This document shows positions 40,858 through 50,112 of a stretch of 64,000 nucleotides of DNA, one piece after another. Below the pieces are notes generated by a model. It saw only the letters and a list, made by a program, of their open reading frames with translations. It had not been told where the DNA came from and made no database searches. The stretch's first letter is position 1. Each line of letters starts with the position of its first letter. Where the stretch lies: the NCBI GenBank assembly GCA_017632155.1, contig JAGBRZ010000069.1:1-64000 (forward strand), written 5' to 3'. A program made the position numbers and the translations under genes. This stretch comes from Clostridia bacterium. GTDB lineage: Bacteria > Bacillota_A > Clostridia > Oscillospirales > CAG-272.

Positions 40858-42747
40858 ATGAAAAAAGCAACTCTTCTCCTCTCGCTTCTTCTTGCCGTGC
40901 TGATGGTCTTTTCATCCTGCGACGGCGGAGAGAGCGAAATTACAACAGAACCCGAAATAATTGAAACAGAGGCGCCCGAAACGCCTCCCATCAACATCAC
41001 AAAGGGCGGTGCGACCGAGTATAAGCTCATCCGCTCCGACAAGACCTCTGCGGCTGTCACCGATGCATTTCTGCGCCTGCGCGACGCACTGAATGAAAAA
41101 TACGGCGCTAACATCAAGGTCAGCGACGATTTCGTTATGCCGAACAAGGAGCCCCACGCTTATGAGATCGCAGTCGGCCAAGTTGACCGCGAGGAATCCG
41201 CAAAGGCTCTCGAGGGCGTTGGCTTCAACGACTCCGTCATTGCCGTCATCGGCAACCGCCTCTTCCTCACCGGCAACAGCGACGAGGCAATCATTCGCGC
41301 CGTTGACCTCTTTATCGAAAAATACCTCACCGAGGGCGATCTTACCGTAAGCTCCACTCTCCGCGTGGTTGAAAAGGCAGCATACGCCAAGGAGGGTCTG
41401 ACCATCGGCGGCGTTCCGCTTTCGGATTACGTTATCGTTTACGGCACGGGATACACCGCGGCGGCAAAGGAAGTTGCCACCCGACTCGGCAAGCTGACGG
41501 GCGCGATCATCCCCGTTCAGGCAGAAAGAGAAGCTCCCGGAGAGCACGAGATCGCAATTGCTGCCGCTTCGCGAGCAACCGCCACAAGCAAAGGTACCGA
41601 CGACTTCAATATTGAAGTAAAGGGCGACGATATCCACATCACCGCGATAAACAAGACCGCAGTTGAAATGGCTTGTGCACGTCTTTGCAAGGCACTCTCC
41701 GAGGGCGACAAGACCGAATATGCTACCACCGACCTTGCAATGCACTATGAGCTCCCCGCTTCGCGCGATTACGTGAACGATATCGAATCCCTCCCCCTCC
41801 ATTGGGAGCTTGAATTCCAGACCCCCGAATGGATGCTTGATTATGATGAAAAATACGCCGCAAGTATGGATGCGGGCGGAAGACTTATGTCCTGCGCGCA
41901 CCGCGGCGATATGGTTTACTACCCTGAAAACTCGATTGAGGGCATCATCAGCGCGGTTATGATGGGCGCTGATATGGTCGAGATCGACCCCCGACTCACC
42001 AAGGACGGCGTTTTCATCCTTCTGCACGACGCAACCCTCACCCGTACCACCAACTTTGAGGAAATGGCGGGTAAAAACGGTCTTCCCACCTCGGCAAACG
42101 TCGCTGATTGGACCTACGATCAGCTTATGCAGCTCAACCTCAAGACAGGCACGGGCGGATCGAGTGCAAAGGTCACTCCCTACAAGATCCCCACACTTGA
42201 CGAGGCTTTCAAGGTCTGCGCCAACCGCATCTTCATCCGCCTTGACGTAAAGGGTCCCACAGACGATACTCCTTTCTGGAATTTCGAAAAGGACATCTGG
42301 CCTCTTATGGAGAAGTATCAGAGCTATTCGAACGTCATCTACACCTGGCACAGCTGGTTCAAGGCAAACAGCTACAGTCTCACGGACACCTATCGCGACA
42401 AGTCAGAATCGCTTTCGGGCAAGGGCGGCATCGTCTTCATTGGCGACGCGGGAACTCTCGCCGGAAACAACAAGGTCATCCGCGCGCACGATTTCAACCC
42501 CGGAATCCGTCTATTCGTCAACTTCGGCGACGTTAATTACAAGGAATATCTTAAAGATAACAAAACCAAGCTCGATTCCTACAAGGGCAAGCTCCGCACC
42601 TACGCCGATGTTCACAACGGCAACAACGAGTCCCACGCCTTCTACGCAGAGCTTTATGAGGCAGGAATCAACTACCATCTCGTCAACAAGGCACTTTCAC
42701 TCTGCCAGTACATCGCCGCGAACTTCGAGGCTACTCCCAAGAATTAA
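40858..42747 (+). CDS. Lipoprotein with two shared N-domains and a GDPD domain (629 aa)
   Basis: Start: the ATG at 40858 with CGAGGAAAA upstream. Lipobox FSSC, Cys21, then a Glu/Thr/Pro linker. Two copies of the shared domain follow: about 45-165 (EIAVGQVDREESAKALEGVG, GNRLFLTGNSDEA) and about 180-290 (YVIVYGTGYTAAAKEVATRL, EHEIAIAAASR). A GDPD barrel begins near 340 with CAHRGDMVYYPENSIEG, MVEIDPRLTKDG and LLHDATLTRTT; catalytic residues are intact. It should act on glycerophosphodiesters or teichoic-acid-like polymers outside the membrane (inference). It is first in a two-gene operon with a shorter paralogue. Confidence 0.87.
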   Translation: MKKATLLLSLLLAVLMVFSSCDGGESEITTEPEIIETEAPETPPINITKGGATEYKLIRSDKTSAAVTDAFLRLRDALNEKYGANIKVSDDFVMPNKEPHAYEIAVGQVDREESAKALEGVGFNDSVIAVIGNRLFLTGNSDEAIIRAVDLFIEKYLTEGDLTVSSTLRVVEKAAYAKEGLTIGGVPLSDYVIVYGTGYTAAAKEVATRLGKLTGAIIPVQAEREAPGEHEIAIAAASRATATSKGTDDFNIEVKGDDIHITAINKTAVEMACARLCKALSEGDKTEYATTDLAMHYELPASRDYVNDIESLPLHWELEFQTPEWMLDYDEKYAASMDAGGRLMSCAHRGDMVYYPENSIEGIISAVMMGADMVEIDPRLTKDGVFILLHDATLTRTTNFEEMAGKNGLPTSANVADWTYDQLMQLNLKTGTGGSSAKVTPYKIPTLDEAFKVCANRIFIRLDVKGPTDDTPFWNFEKDIWPLMEKYQSYSNVIYTWHSWFKANSYSLTDTYRDKSESLSGKGGIVFIGDAGTLAGNNKVIRAHDFNPGIRLFVNFGDVNYKEYLKDNKTKLDSYKGKLRTYADVHNGNNESHAFYAELYEAGINYHLVNKALSLCQYIAANFEATPKN

Positions 42748-42758
42748 GGTATAATATA

Positions 42759-44291
42759 ATGAAAAGATTTATTGCCCTGACCCTCGCGGTCATCTCGCTC
42801 CTCGGTGCACTTGCAGGCTGTGCACCCGTCGAGGAACAGCCCGCAGAAACCACCGTCGCACCCGAAACAGAACCCGTAACCGAGCCTGTTACCGAGCCCG
42901 ATACCGAGCCCGACACAACTGTCAGAATCGGCGAAACTCCTCTTGCTGATTTCACTGTCGTTTACGGTGAAGGCTACGAAGCAACAGCCAAAGAGCTTGC
43001 GGCACGCCTTAGCGCCGTTTGCGGTGCAACACTTTCAGTCAAGCCCCAAAGCGAAGCAACGGGAAATCACGAAATCGTGATTGAAAATGCCAACGCATCT
43101 GCGGGTTACGGAATGGACGATTTTAACATCGCTCAGGTTCAAAATGCCGATTCAATCGCAATCGGGGGCGGAAGCGCCTATGCCACCGACACCGCTTGCG
43201 CGAGATTTGCAAAGCTCTTTACCCCCGAAAAGTATCATTACGAATATAGCGACCTCACTATCGCCTACTCCCTTCCCGACCGTCAGGAATACATAAACGA
43301 TTTCTCAAAGCTCGCGCTTCATTGGGAATTCTATCACGAAACTCCCGAATGGATGCTTGATTTTGATGAAAAATACGCAGCCTACAACGATGTCGACGGC
43401 AGACTTATGTCCTGTCTGCACCGCGGTGAGATGGTCTACTACCCCGAAAACTCTGCCGAGGGTCTTATCAGCGCAGTAATGCTGGGCGGTGATATGGTCG
43501 AGATCGACCCCCGAGTCACCAAGGACGGCGTTTTCGTTCTGCTTCACGATGCTACCCTCACCCGCACCACCGACTTTGCCGAAAAGGCAGGCAAGAACGG
43601 TCTTCCCGAATCCCCCAACGTTTGCGACTGGACCTACGAACAGCTTCAGCAGCTCAACCTCAAGATGGGCACGGGCGGCGATGGTGCGGCTGTAACTCCC
43701 TACAAGATCCCCACCCTTGACGAAGCGATAAAGATCTGTGCCAACCGCATCTTCATCCGTCTTGACGTCAAGGAAGACGCAAACGGAAAGATCTTTTGGG
43801 AATTTGATCGCGACATCTGGCCTCTGCTTGAAAAATACAAGGCTTACACCACCGTTATCTGCACATGGCACGCGGCTTTTAACAGTGGCGGATACAAGTT
43901 CACGCGCGAGCTCCGTGACAGAACCACCGCGCTCTGCGGCAAACCCATCCTCAACTTTATGAAGAACGATGCAAAAGCAGACCTTCTTATAAGAACTATC
44001 AAGAGCTACGATCTCTGCTATATGATGCGTCTGACTTGTAACTTCTCGGAATACAGCTACAAAGCCTTCCTTGAGGAAAACAAAACGAGATTTGAGGGCT
44101 TCAAGGGCAAGATCAGAATGTATGCCGACGTGCACAACACCAACCCCGCCTACCCCGAAAACTGCGAGTCTACCGCGTTTTATCAGGAGCTATACGACGT
44201 TGGAATCAACATCCAGCTCGTCAACAAGGGTTTTATGATGTGCAAGTATATTGCAGAGAATTTCGAACCCACGGAAATAAGTGGACAGTGA
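42759..44291 (+). CDS. Lipoprotein with one shared N-domain and a GDPD domain (510 aa)
   Basis: Lipobox LAGC, Cys21, followed by a repetitive ETEPVTEPVTEPDTEPD linker. One shared domain at about 55-160 (FTVVYGEGYEATAKELAARL, GNHEIVIENANAS) and an intact GDPD barrel (CLHRGEMVYYPENSAEG, MVEIDPRVTKDG, LLHDATLTRTT). It is a paralogue of the preceding gene that lacks the first of its two N-domains. Only 11 bp separate the genes. The last residues (ISGQ) and stop codon are encoded by the 34-bp inverted repeat that starts at 44280, so the natural C-terminus may have been altered by insertion of that repeat. Confidence 0.87.
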   Translation: MKRFIALTLAVISLLGALAGCAPVEEQPAETTVAPETEPVTEPVTEPDTEPDTTVRIGETPLADFTVVYGEGYEATAKELAARLSAVCGATLSVKPQSEATGNHEIVIENANASAGYGMDDFNIAQVQNADSIAIGGGSAYATDTACARFAKLFTPEKYHYEYSDLTIAYSLPDRQEYINDFSKLALHWEFYHETPEWMLDFDEKYAAYNDVDGRLMSCLHRGEMVYYPENSAEGLISAVMLGGDMVEIDPRVTKDGVFVLLHDATLTRTTDFAEKAGKNGLPESPNVCDWTYEQLQQLNLKMGTGGDGAAVTPYKIPTLDEAIKICANRIFIRLDVKEDANGKIFWEFDRDIWPLLEKYKAYTTVICTWHAAFNSGGYKFTRELRDRTTALCGKPILNFMKNDAKADLLIRTIKSYDLCYMMRLTCNFSEYSYKAFLEENKTRFEGFKGKIRMYADVHNTNPAYPENCESTAFYQELYDVGINIQLVNKGFMMCKYIAENFEPTEISGQ

Positions 44292-44521
44292 TTAGTGGAC
44301 AGTGGACAGAAAGAAGCGAATGATAATTTAATTTTAATATTTGCATTCCATTGTACCGACTGATAATTTAATAAACAAGAAACTCGGATATTAAGAAGTT
44401 TAACTTCATAATATCCGAGTTATTGTTTATTTCAGTTTTATATTAAACAATGTTTTAAAAGTACCAAACAAAATTATTTGCCCGCAACTTTCTGTCCACT
44501 GTCCACTAATCACTGTCCACT
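44280..44521. repeat. Element with perfect 34-bp inverted repeats
   Basis: GTGGACAGTGATTAGTGG and following bases (44280-44313) recur as an exact reverse complement at 44488-44521. Between the arms lies GCGAATGATAATT, which matches the hairpin-array linker, and a long hairpin at 44371-44430. Both flanking convergent genes end inside the arms, which supply their stop codons in different frames. No coding sequence is inside. Confidence 0.8.
44371..44430. terminator. Long bidirectional hairpin inside the element
   Basis: Outer ATAAACAA/TTGTTTAT, then AACTCGGATATTA/TAATATCCGAGTT and GAAGTT/AACTTC. It probably terminates both convergent genes. Confidence 0.6.
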
Positions 44522-45747
44522 ATTATTTTCGCTACTCTCACCACATAATTTCTTCCGCTGATATACGGCACGGTCTTGATGACGCTCTTTCCTTCCCTCT
44601 CCTCAAATTCGATCGGGGTTCCGTCATCAAGCCATTCGGCAGAAGTTATGCGCTCGCAGTCAAGGGTGAAAGCATCCTCATATCTTGCCACGTTTTTCAT
44701 ACGCGCGGCGTTGGGGTCTGCGGAAGTGGGGAGTCCGAAGCAGAAGAGATAGAGCTTGTCCCCGTCGCGGAGCAGAAAGTCGCGTCCCTCCGCACTTTCA
44801 ACCTCAATTCCCCAGGGGCGCGGCTTGCGGATAGCCTCGTCAAAGAGAGCGACCCATCTGCCGACCATTCCGTAAAACGCGCGGTCGATCTCGGAGATAT
44901 ATCCGTTGCCCATCGGTCCGACGTTGAGCAACATATTCGCACCGTAGCGACGGCAATCGGCAAGCTCCTCAATGATTGTCGCGGGGGATTTATAAAGCAA
45001 GTCGCCCTCGGCATATCCCCAATGAGTGCCGAAGATCTCGCACATTTCGGATGCGATGTATTTCGGCGAGCCTTCAAGATTCAGCGGCTTCGGCTTTCCT
45101 CGCTCAAAGGTCACGCTGTCAAGCTCGATGTGTCCGAGCTCGCCAAGCGCGGAAAGTCCCGTGTTATTGACGATGATAGCCTCGGGCTGGTGGCGGCGGA
45201 TCATCGAATACATCGCGTCCTCCTCCCAATCGGCGTCCTTTTTGCTCCACTTGCCGTCAAACCAGATGCCGCCGATCTTGCCGTAGCGCGTGCAAAGAAG
45301 CTCAACGCTCTTGCGCAAAAAATCAAGATACGCGGGAAAATCACCGTCAAATCTCTCATCATACCAATCAAGATAGGTGTGATAGAAAAATGGAATAATT
45401 CCGTGCTTGTTGCAAGCGTCAACAAACTCGCGGACAAGATCTCTTCCTATAAAATTAACCGTCGAATAGTCGTTGAGCCCGCAGGTGTCGTAAAGCGAAA
45501 ATCCGTCGTGATGGCGTGAGGTAAGCGTGATATACTTGCATCCCGCGCCCTTTGCCGTCAGAACAAGCTTTTCCGCCCAATCTCGCTCGGGGCAAAAATT
45601 CGGAGCATAACCTCTGTATTTTTCGCGCGGGATCTTGTGCTGATGCATCACCCACTCTCCTTGGGAAAGCGTGCTGTATATACCGAAATGCACAAACATT
45701 CCAAGGCCCATATTTTCAAAATCTTTAACGTACTGATGAACTATCAT
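44506..45747 (-). CDS. Alpha-L-fucosidase, glycoside hydrolase family 29 (413 aa)
   Basis: A GH29 enzyme releasing alpha-linked L-fucose by a retaining mechanism. Start: the ATG at 45747 after GAGGTGACAGAA. Motifs: GLGMFVHFGIYSTLSQGEW near residues 15-33, AKGAGCKYITLTSRHHDGFS near 68-87, and the nucleophile aspartate in GGIWFDGKW near 162. The NMLLNVGPMGNGYI segment near 270 is also typical. There is no signal peptide, so it acts inside the cell on imported fuco-oligosaccharides. The last residues (VDSD) and the stop are encoded by the 34-bp repeat. Host-glycan use would fit a gut habitat. Confidence 0.9.
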   Translation of the reverse strand: MIVHQYVKDFENMGLGMFVHFGIYSTLSQGEWVMHQHKIPREKYRGYAPNFCPERDWAEKLVLTAKGAGCKYITLTSRHHDGFSLYDTCGLNDYSTVNFIGRDLVREFVDACNKHGIIPFFYHTYLDWYDERFDGDFPAYLDFLRKSVELLCTRYGKIGGIWFDGKWSKKDADWEEDAMYSMIRRHQPEAIIVNNTGLSALGELGHIELDSVTFERGKPKPLNLEGSPKYIASEMCEIFGTHWGYAEGDLLYKSPATIIEELADCRRYGANMLLNVGPMGNGYISEIDRAFYGMVGRWVALFDEAIRKPRPWGIEVESAEGRDFLLRDGDKLYLFCFGLPTSADPNAARMKNVARYEDAFTLDCERITSAEWLDDGTPIEFEEREGKSVIKTVPYISGRNYVVRVAKIIVDSD

Positions 45748-45772
45748 TTCTGTCACCTCGCGTTTTTTTATA

Positions 45773-45801
45773 ATTTTACCACATAAATCTTTCAAAATCA
45801 A
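45773..45801 (-). promoter_or_regulatory. Promoter of the fucosidase gene
   Basis: Minus strand TTGATT (45796-45801), 17-bp spacer, TAAAAT (45773-45778), with TGTGG just before the -10. Confidence 0.65.
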
Positions 45802-45853
45802 TACTTTTCAGGCGACAAACATCGATTTAATTGGACAAAATGTTGCATAGTCC

Positions 45854-45882
45854 TTGACAAGGCAAAAGAATTGTGATAAAAT
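45854..45882 (+). promoter_or_regulatory. Promoter of GLUG gene 1
   Basis: TTGACA (45854-45859), 17-bp spacer, TAAAAT (45877-45882), extended TGTGA. Nearly the same -10 region as GLUG gene 3. Confidence 0.82.
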
Positions 45883-45933
45883 TAAATAACTCTATACACG
45901 AGAAACATATTTTTGTACGAAAGGACAAAAGAA

Positions 45934-47673
45934 ATGAAAAAGACACTTTCCATCATCATGGCTCTCTGCATGGTTCTTTCCGTTTGCTTCTTCTCTGTTT
46001 CCGCAGCTGAAGCAACCGTTGGCTCCGTTGCAGCTGACTACAAGCCCGCTGAGGGTGCTATCGCCATCACCGATGCTGCAGGCTTTGCAGCAATGGCAGC
46101 TGACGGTAACTACTACCTCGCAAATGACATCACCATCGACGCTACCTGGAATGCAGGCGCAGCTGTAAGCTCCACCTACAAGGAAAACGCAGCATTCACC
46201 GGCACCTTCGACGGTAACGGCAAGACCATCACCACCACCGCTCCCCTCTTCGCTAACCTTCAGGGTAATGTAAAGAACCTGACCGTTACAGGAGCTATTG
46301 ACGGCGCAGGCCTCAACTGCGGTGTTATCACCATGTGGACCAACGGCACTCTCACCGTTGAAAACGTTCTCAACAAGGCTACCATCATAAACGGTGTAAC
46401 CACCGGCGGTATCCTCGGCTACGGCGCAACCGGCACCATTGCAACCTTCAAGAACTGCCAGAACGATGCTGACCTCATTGCTACCAGCCAGATCGGCGGT
46501 ATCGCAGGTTACATTCAGGATGACGTTGTTGTTATCGAGAACTGTGTAAATAACGGTAACCTCAGAACCGACAACTACGGCGCAGGTATCATCGGTCGTT
46601 TCGGACGCGATGCAGGCGCACTCCCGGACAGCGTTGCAACCATCACCGGCTGTGTAAACAACGGTACAGTTTCCAGCGCAAAGGGCCAGAGCGCGGGTAT
46701 CCTCGCTTACCTCGTTGGCGGTGCTAAGATCACCGACTGTGTAAACAACGGTACTATCGTTAACGATACCGCTACTTCCGCAGGTATTCTCGGTTCCACC
46801 AGAGACCCCGACAAGAAGAAGATCTCGGGCGTACTCATCGCTGATTGCTTCAACTACGGCGACATCAACGGCGTTACCTACGTTGGCGGTCTTTGCGGAT
46901 ACCTCGGCAGAGATGCAAACTCCCACGACGGTTGGAACTACCGTATCGAAAACTCCGGCAACTTCGGTAAGGTTACCGCTATCGGCTCCGGCACTATGTA
47001 CGTAGGCGGCGTTTCCGCATACGGTTGGGGCGGCGGCATTGGCACCAACGGTCTTGCAAACGGCTTCATCAACTGCTTCAACGCAGGTGACATCAAGGTT
47101 GAAAACTCCGGTGATGACTCCGTTAAGGCTTACGTTGCAGGTATCGTAGGTTACTTCAACACCACTGTATACACCCTTGAAAACTGCATCAATGCAGGTA
47201 CTATCGATACCAACAAGACCGCTCTTGCAACTCTTATCGCTTGGAACAACAGAGGCGAGGGTGCTGAGGGCGTTACCGCAGAATACTGCAAGAACAACTA
47301 TTCCGTTGCAAGCGGTGAGATTCCCGCTTTCTACAACGGTCCCGTAAGCGAAGCAGTTGGTTGCACAGTTGTTACCGCTGACCAGATTGCAAGCGGTGAA
47401 GTTGCTTACCTCATCAACGAGGCTGCAGGCGCAACCGTTTACTATCAGGCAATCGGCACCGACAAGGCTCCCGTTCTCGAGGCAGCTGCTGACGGTTCCA
47501 ACGTAGTTGAGAAGAAGGCTGACGGCACATTTGGCAACCCCGCAAAGGAAGTTCCCGAAGATACCAAGCCCGCTGATCCCGTTCCCACCGGCGACTCCGC
47601 TCTCATCTTCGCAGTTGTTGCTATCATCTCCATCCTTGGTGTTGCAACCGTTGCTAAGAGAAGAGAAAACTGA
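45934..47673 (+). CDS. GLUG-repeat surface protein 1, PVPTGD-type anchor (579 aa)
   Basis: Start: the ATG at 45934 after AAAGGACAAAAGA. The signal peptide (MKKTLSIIMAL...) is cleaved near Ala26. About eight GLUG-like repeats follow, built on GGIxGY..., then NCVNNGxV. An N-terminal strand-rich part carries FDGNGKTITTTAPLFANL. GLUG repeats form beta-solenoids in adhesins and IgA proteases; no protease motif is present. The C-terminus has the cell-wall-anchor plan: PVPTGDSA, a hydrophobic helix and KRREN, a likely sortase substrate. It is monocistronic, with its own promoter and terminator, and the codon use suggests strong expression. Confidence 0.85.
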   Translation: MKKTLSIIMALCMVLSVCFFSVSAAEATVGSVAADYKPAEGAIAITDAAGFAAMAADGNYYLANDITIDATWNAGAAVSSTYKENAAFTGTFDGNGKTITTTAPLFANLQGNVKNLTVTGAIDGAGLNCGVITMWTNGTLTVENVLNKATIINGVTTGGILGYGATGTIATFKNCQNDADLIATSQIGGIAGYIQDDVVVIENCVNNGNLRTDNYGAGIIGRFGRDAGALPDSVATITGCVNNGTVSSAKGQSAGILAYLVGGAKITDCVNNGTIVNDTATSAGILGSTRDPDKKKISGVLIADCFNYGDINGVTYVGGLCGYLGRDANSHDGWNYRIENSGNFGKVTAIGSGTMYVGGVSAYGWGGGIGTNGLANGFINCFNAGDIKVENSGDDSVKAYVAGIVGYFNTTVYTLENCINAGTIDTNKTALATLIAWNNRGEGAEGVTAEYCKNNYSVASGEIPAFYNGPVSEAVGCTVVTADQIASGEVAYLINEAAGATVYYQAIGTDKAPVLEAAADGSNVVEKKADGTFGNPAKEVPEDTKPADPVPTGDSALIFAVVAIISILGVATVAKRREN

Positions 47674-47692
47674 TATTAATAAACAGTATTCT

Positions 47693-47724
47693 AAGCCATC
47701 CGCGCAAAAGCGCGGATGGCTTTT
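47693..47724 (+). terminator. Terminator after GLUG gene 1
   Basis: AAGCCATCCGCGC-AAAA-GCGCGGATGGCTT followed by TTTG. Confidence 0.88.
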
Positions 47725-47824
47725 GTCATAGTCCGTGTCGTTGTAACATTGCACAAAAACGGCGCGCATTATTTGTCGTAATTCACAAATTTTATTTACA
47801 AAGAATAAAATTTATTAATATTTC

Positions 47825-47853
47825 TTGACAACGCAAAAACATTATGCTAAAAT
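47825..47853 (+). promoter_or_regulatory. Promoter of GLUG gene 2
   Basis: TTGACA (47825-47830), 17-bp spacer, TAAAAT (47848-47853) followed by TAATTATAC, as in GLUG gene 4. Confidence 0.82.
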
Positions 47854-47890
47854 TAATTATACAAAATTTATTATTAGAAAGGAAACCATT

Positions 47891-49891
47891 ATGAAAAAGG
47901 TACTTTCTGCCATTATGGCACTCCTTATGATCCTCTCGATCTGCTCGTTCTCGATCTCCGCTGCTCCCGAAGGCACCGCGATCTCCACCGAAGCAGAATT
48001 CCTTGCTATGGATCCCGCAGGCACTTATTATCTTGCAAATGACATCACTGTTAACGCTCCCTACGCTCAGGCATTCACCGGAACCTTCGACGGTAACGGC
48101 AAGACCGTAACCGTTTCTCAGCCTATGTTCGCTGACTTCGGCGGTACCGCTAAAAACTTCGTTATCGAAGGCTCCATCACCGCTCTCGGCGCTGATGCAG
48201 AGATCGCTCTCTTCACCGCAGAGGGCGCACGCGGTGCAGTTGCTGCTACCATTAAGGGCGAAGCTACCGTTGTTTTCGAGAACATCAAGAACAACGCAAC
48301 CGTTTCCGCTATCGGCAACATTCCCGACAGTGACGACTGCGCAGGCGGTATCGTTGGTCTTATCAACAACGCTGCTGCAAACGTAAGCTTCATCAACTGT
48401 GAGAATAACGCAGCTATCACCGGCCTCAACCAGATCGGCGGTATTGCAGGCTTCATCAAGGCTGCTGCTTCCGTTACCTTTGACGGCTGTGTAAACAACG
48501 GTGCAATCACAGAAACCGGCACAAGCGCATACAGCGCAGGTATCGTTTGCCGCTCCGATGCTGAGTTCACCACCTTCAAGAGCTGTGTAAACAATGCTAC
48601 CATTTCCGCAGGTAAGGACCAGGCAGGCGGTATGCTCGCATACGCTGCAAAGGGCTCCTTCGTTGTTGACGGATGTGTAAACAACGGTACTATCGCTCCT
48701 ACCGTAGGTAAGGCTGCAGGTATCGTTGCTAACATCAACTGCAACGACGCAAGCGGTGCAAAGGGCTACTACGTAACCATCACCAACTGCGTAAACAACG
48801 GTAACATCACCGCAGGCGGCGACGCTCAGTATGCTGCAGGTATCGCTTCCACCGTTCAGAACAACCTCGCTTTCAACATTTCTAACTGTGTAAACTACGG
48901 CGAGATCAACGGTACTCACGACTCCGGTGGTATCGTAGGCCACACTACTCAGGCTATAATGAAGCTCTCCTTCTGCGAGAACTTCGGTAAGGTAACCACC
49001 ACCAGCGACCAGTACGCAGGCGGTATCATCGGTTACGCTTGGGGTACCAAGCAGACCACTTACTCTGCTGAAACCTTTGATTACACCAACATCGTTGAAT
49101 ACAACATCAACCACGCTGACATTACCGGTGACCTCCGTACCGGAGGTATCGTAGGCTCCTTCGGCGCATCCGATTCCCGCGGTATCTGGCTCTGTCAGAA
49201 CAACATCAACCTCGGCAACGTTACCTGTATGGGTACCGGCACCTCTGAGTCCGCTAACGCTGCAGGCGGTATCGTAGGCTATGCTTACGGCTCCGGCACT
49301 GTTGCTTGCGCTTACATTATGAACAACCTCAACCTCGGTAACGTTGAGAACAAGAGCACTGATAAGGGCGTTGCTTCCTACATCCTCGGCTACATCAGCT
49401 CCAACGGTCTCTCCAAGATCACCGGCAACACCGCTTCCGGTACCGTTACCGCTGCAAACGGCAATGCATTCGCATTCGGTTGGAACAACAACGAGAAGTA
49501 CATCTTCCTTGATTGCTCCGGTAACACCATCCCCGCTGATTGCACACTTCCTTTCACCCGTGAGCTTGGCGCAACCGACAAGGTTTACGAGGTTGGCGCA
49601 TTTGATATGGCTAAACTCGTAAGCGGCGAGTACGTTTACAACTTCAACCAGGCTGCAGGTAAGGACGTTCTCTACATGACCGTTAACGGTACTGACTTCG
49701 TTCCCACCGTTGTTGCAGACGAAGACAAGGTTGTTGTGAAGAACGCTGACGGCACTTTCGGTAACCCCGTAAAGGAAGAGCCCAAGCCCGCTGATCCCGT
49801 TCCCACCGGCGACTCCGCACTCATCTTCGCAGTTGTTGCTATCATCTCCGTTCTCGGACTTGCAACCGTAGCTAAGAGAAGAGAAAACTGA
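47891..49891 (+). CDS. GLUG-repeat surface protein 2, PVPTGD-type anchor (666 aa)
   Basis: Start: the ATG at 47891 after AGAAAGGAAACC. The signal peptide MKKVLSAIMALL... is nearly that of protein 4, while the C-terminal PVPTGDSA, hydrophobic helix and KRREN are nearly those of protein 1. The N-terminal cap has EAEFLAMDPAGTYYLANDIT and FDGNGKTVTVSQPMF. About ten GLUG-type repeats follow (NCVNNGNITAGGD, NCVNYGEINGTHDSGGIVG). It is expected to be exported and linked to peptidoglycan by a sortase not encoded here. Likely an adhesin or surface scaffold; the ligand is unknown. Confidence 0.85.
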   Translation: MKKVLSAIMALLMILSICSFSISAAPEGTAISTEAEFLAMDPAGTYYLANDITVNAPYAQAFTGTFDGNGKTVTVSQPMFADFGGTAKNFVIEGSITALGADAEIALFTAEGARGAVAATIKGEATVVFENIKNNATVSAIGNIPDSDDCAGGIVGLINNAAANVSFINCENNAAITGLNQIGGIAGFIKAAASVTFDGCVNNGAITETGTSAYSAGIVCRSDAEFTTFKSCVNNATISAGKDQAGGMLAYAAKGSFVVDGCVNNGTIAPTVGKAAGIVANINCNDASGAKGYYVTITNCVNNGNITAGGDAQYAAGIASTVQNNLAFNISNCVNYGEINGTHDSGGIVGHTTQAIMKLSFCENFGKVTTTSDQYAGGIIGYAWGTKQTTYSAETFDYTNIVEYNINHADITGDLRTGGIVGSFGASDSRGIWLCQNNINLGNVTCMGTGTSESANAAGGIVGYAYGSGTVACAYIMNNLNLGNVENKSTDKGVASYILGYISSNGLSKITGNTASGTVTAANGNAFAFGWNNNEKYIFLDCSGNTIPADCTLPFTRELGATDKVYEVGAFDMAKLVSGEYVYNFNQAAGKDVLYMTVNGTDFVPTVVADEDKVVVKNADGTFGNPVKEEPKPADPVPTGDSALIFAVVAIISVLGLATVAKRREN

Positions 49892-49914
49892 TAACGATTC
49901 AGATAAATAATCCA

Positions 49915-49947
49915 AACTATCCGCGTTTCGGCGCGGATAGTTTTTTT
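49915..49947 (+). terminator. Terminator after GLUG gene 2
   Basis: AACTATCCGCG/CGCGGATAGTT with seven T. Confidence 0.9.
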
Positions 49948-50046
49948 GATAAATTTGTTATTGTGATATTATACAAATCTCTAATTCGATATTTGTCGAT
50001 TATGACAAAACTTCGCAATGCTATGTTCATATTTGGCTGCGAATGC

Positions 50047-50075
50047 TTGACAACTATGTATTATTGTGATAAAAT
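50047..50075 (+). promoter_or_regulatory. Promoter of GLUG gene 3
   Basis: TTGACA (50047-50052), 17-bp spacer, TAAAAT (50070-50075), extended TGTGA as in GLUG gene 1. Confidence 0.82.
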
Positions 50076-50112
50076 AAATGAGCCAAATTTTATTATATGA
50101 AAGGAAAAAATT

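Noticed and set aside
47792..49915. Very long open frames on the strand opposite the GLUG genes (also opposite 45934, 50113, 52203 and 54203)
   Set aside because: They arise from the biased codon use of the real genes. They lack ribosome binding sites and recognisable domains and mirror the GLUG repeats.
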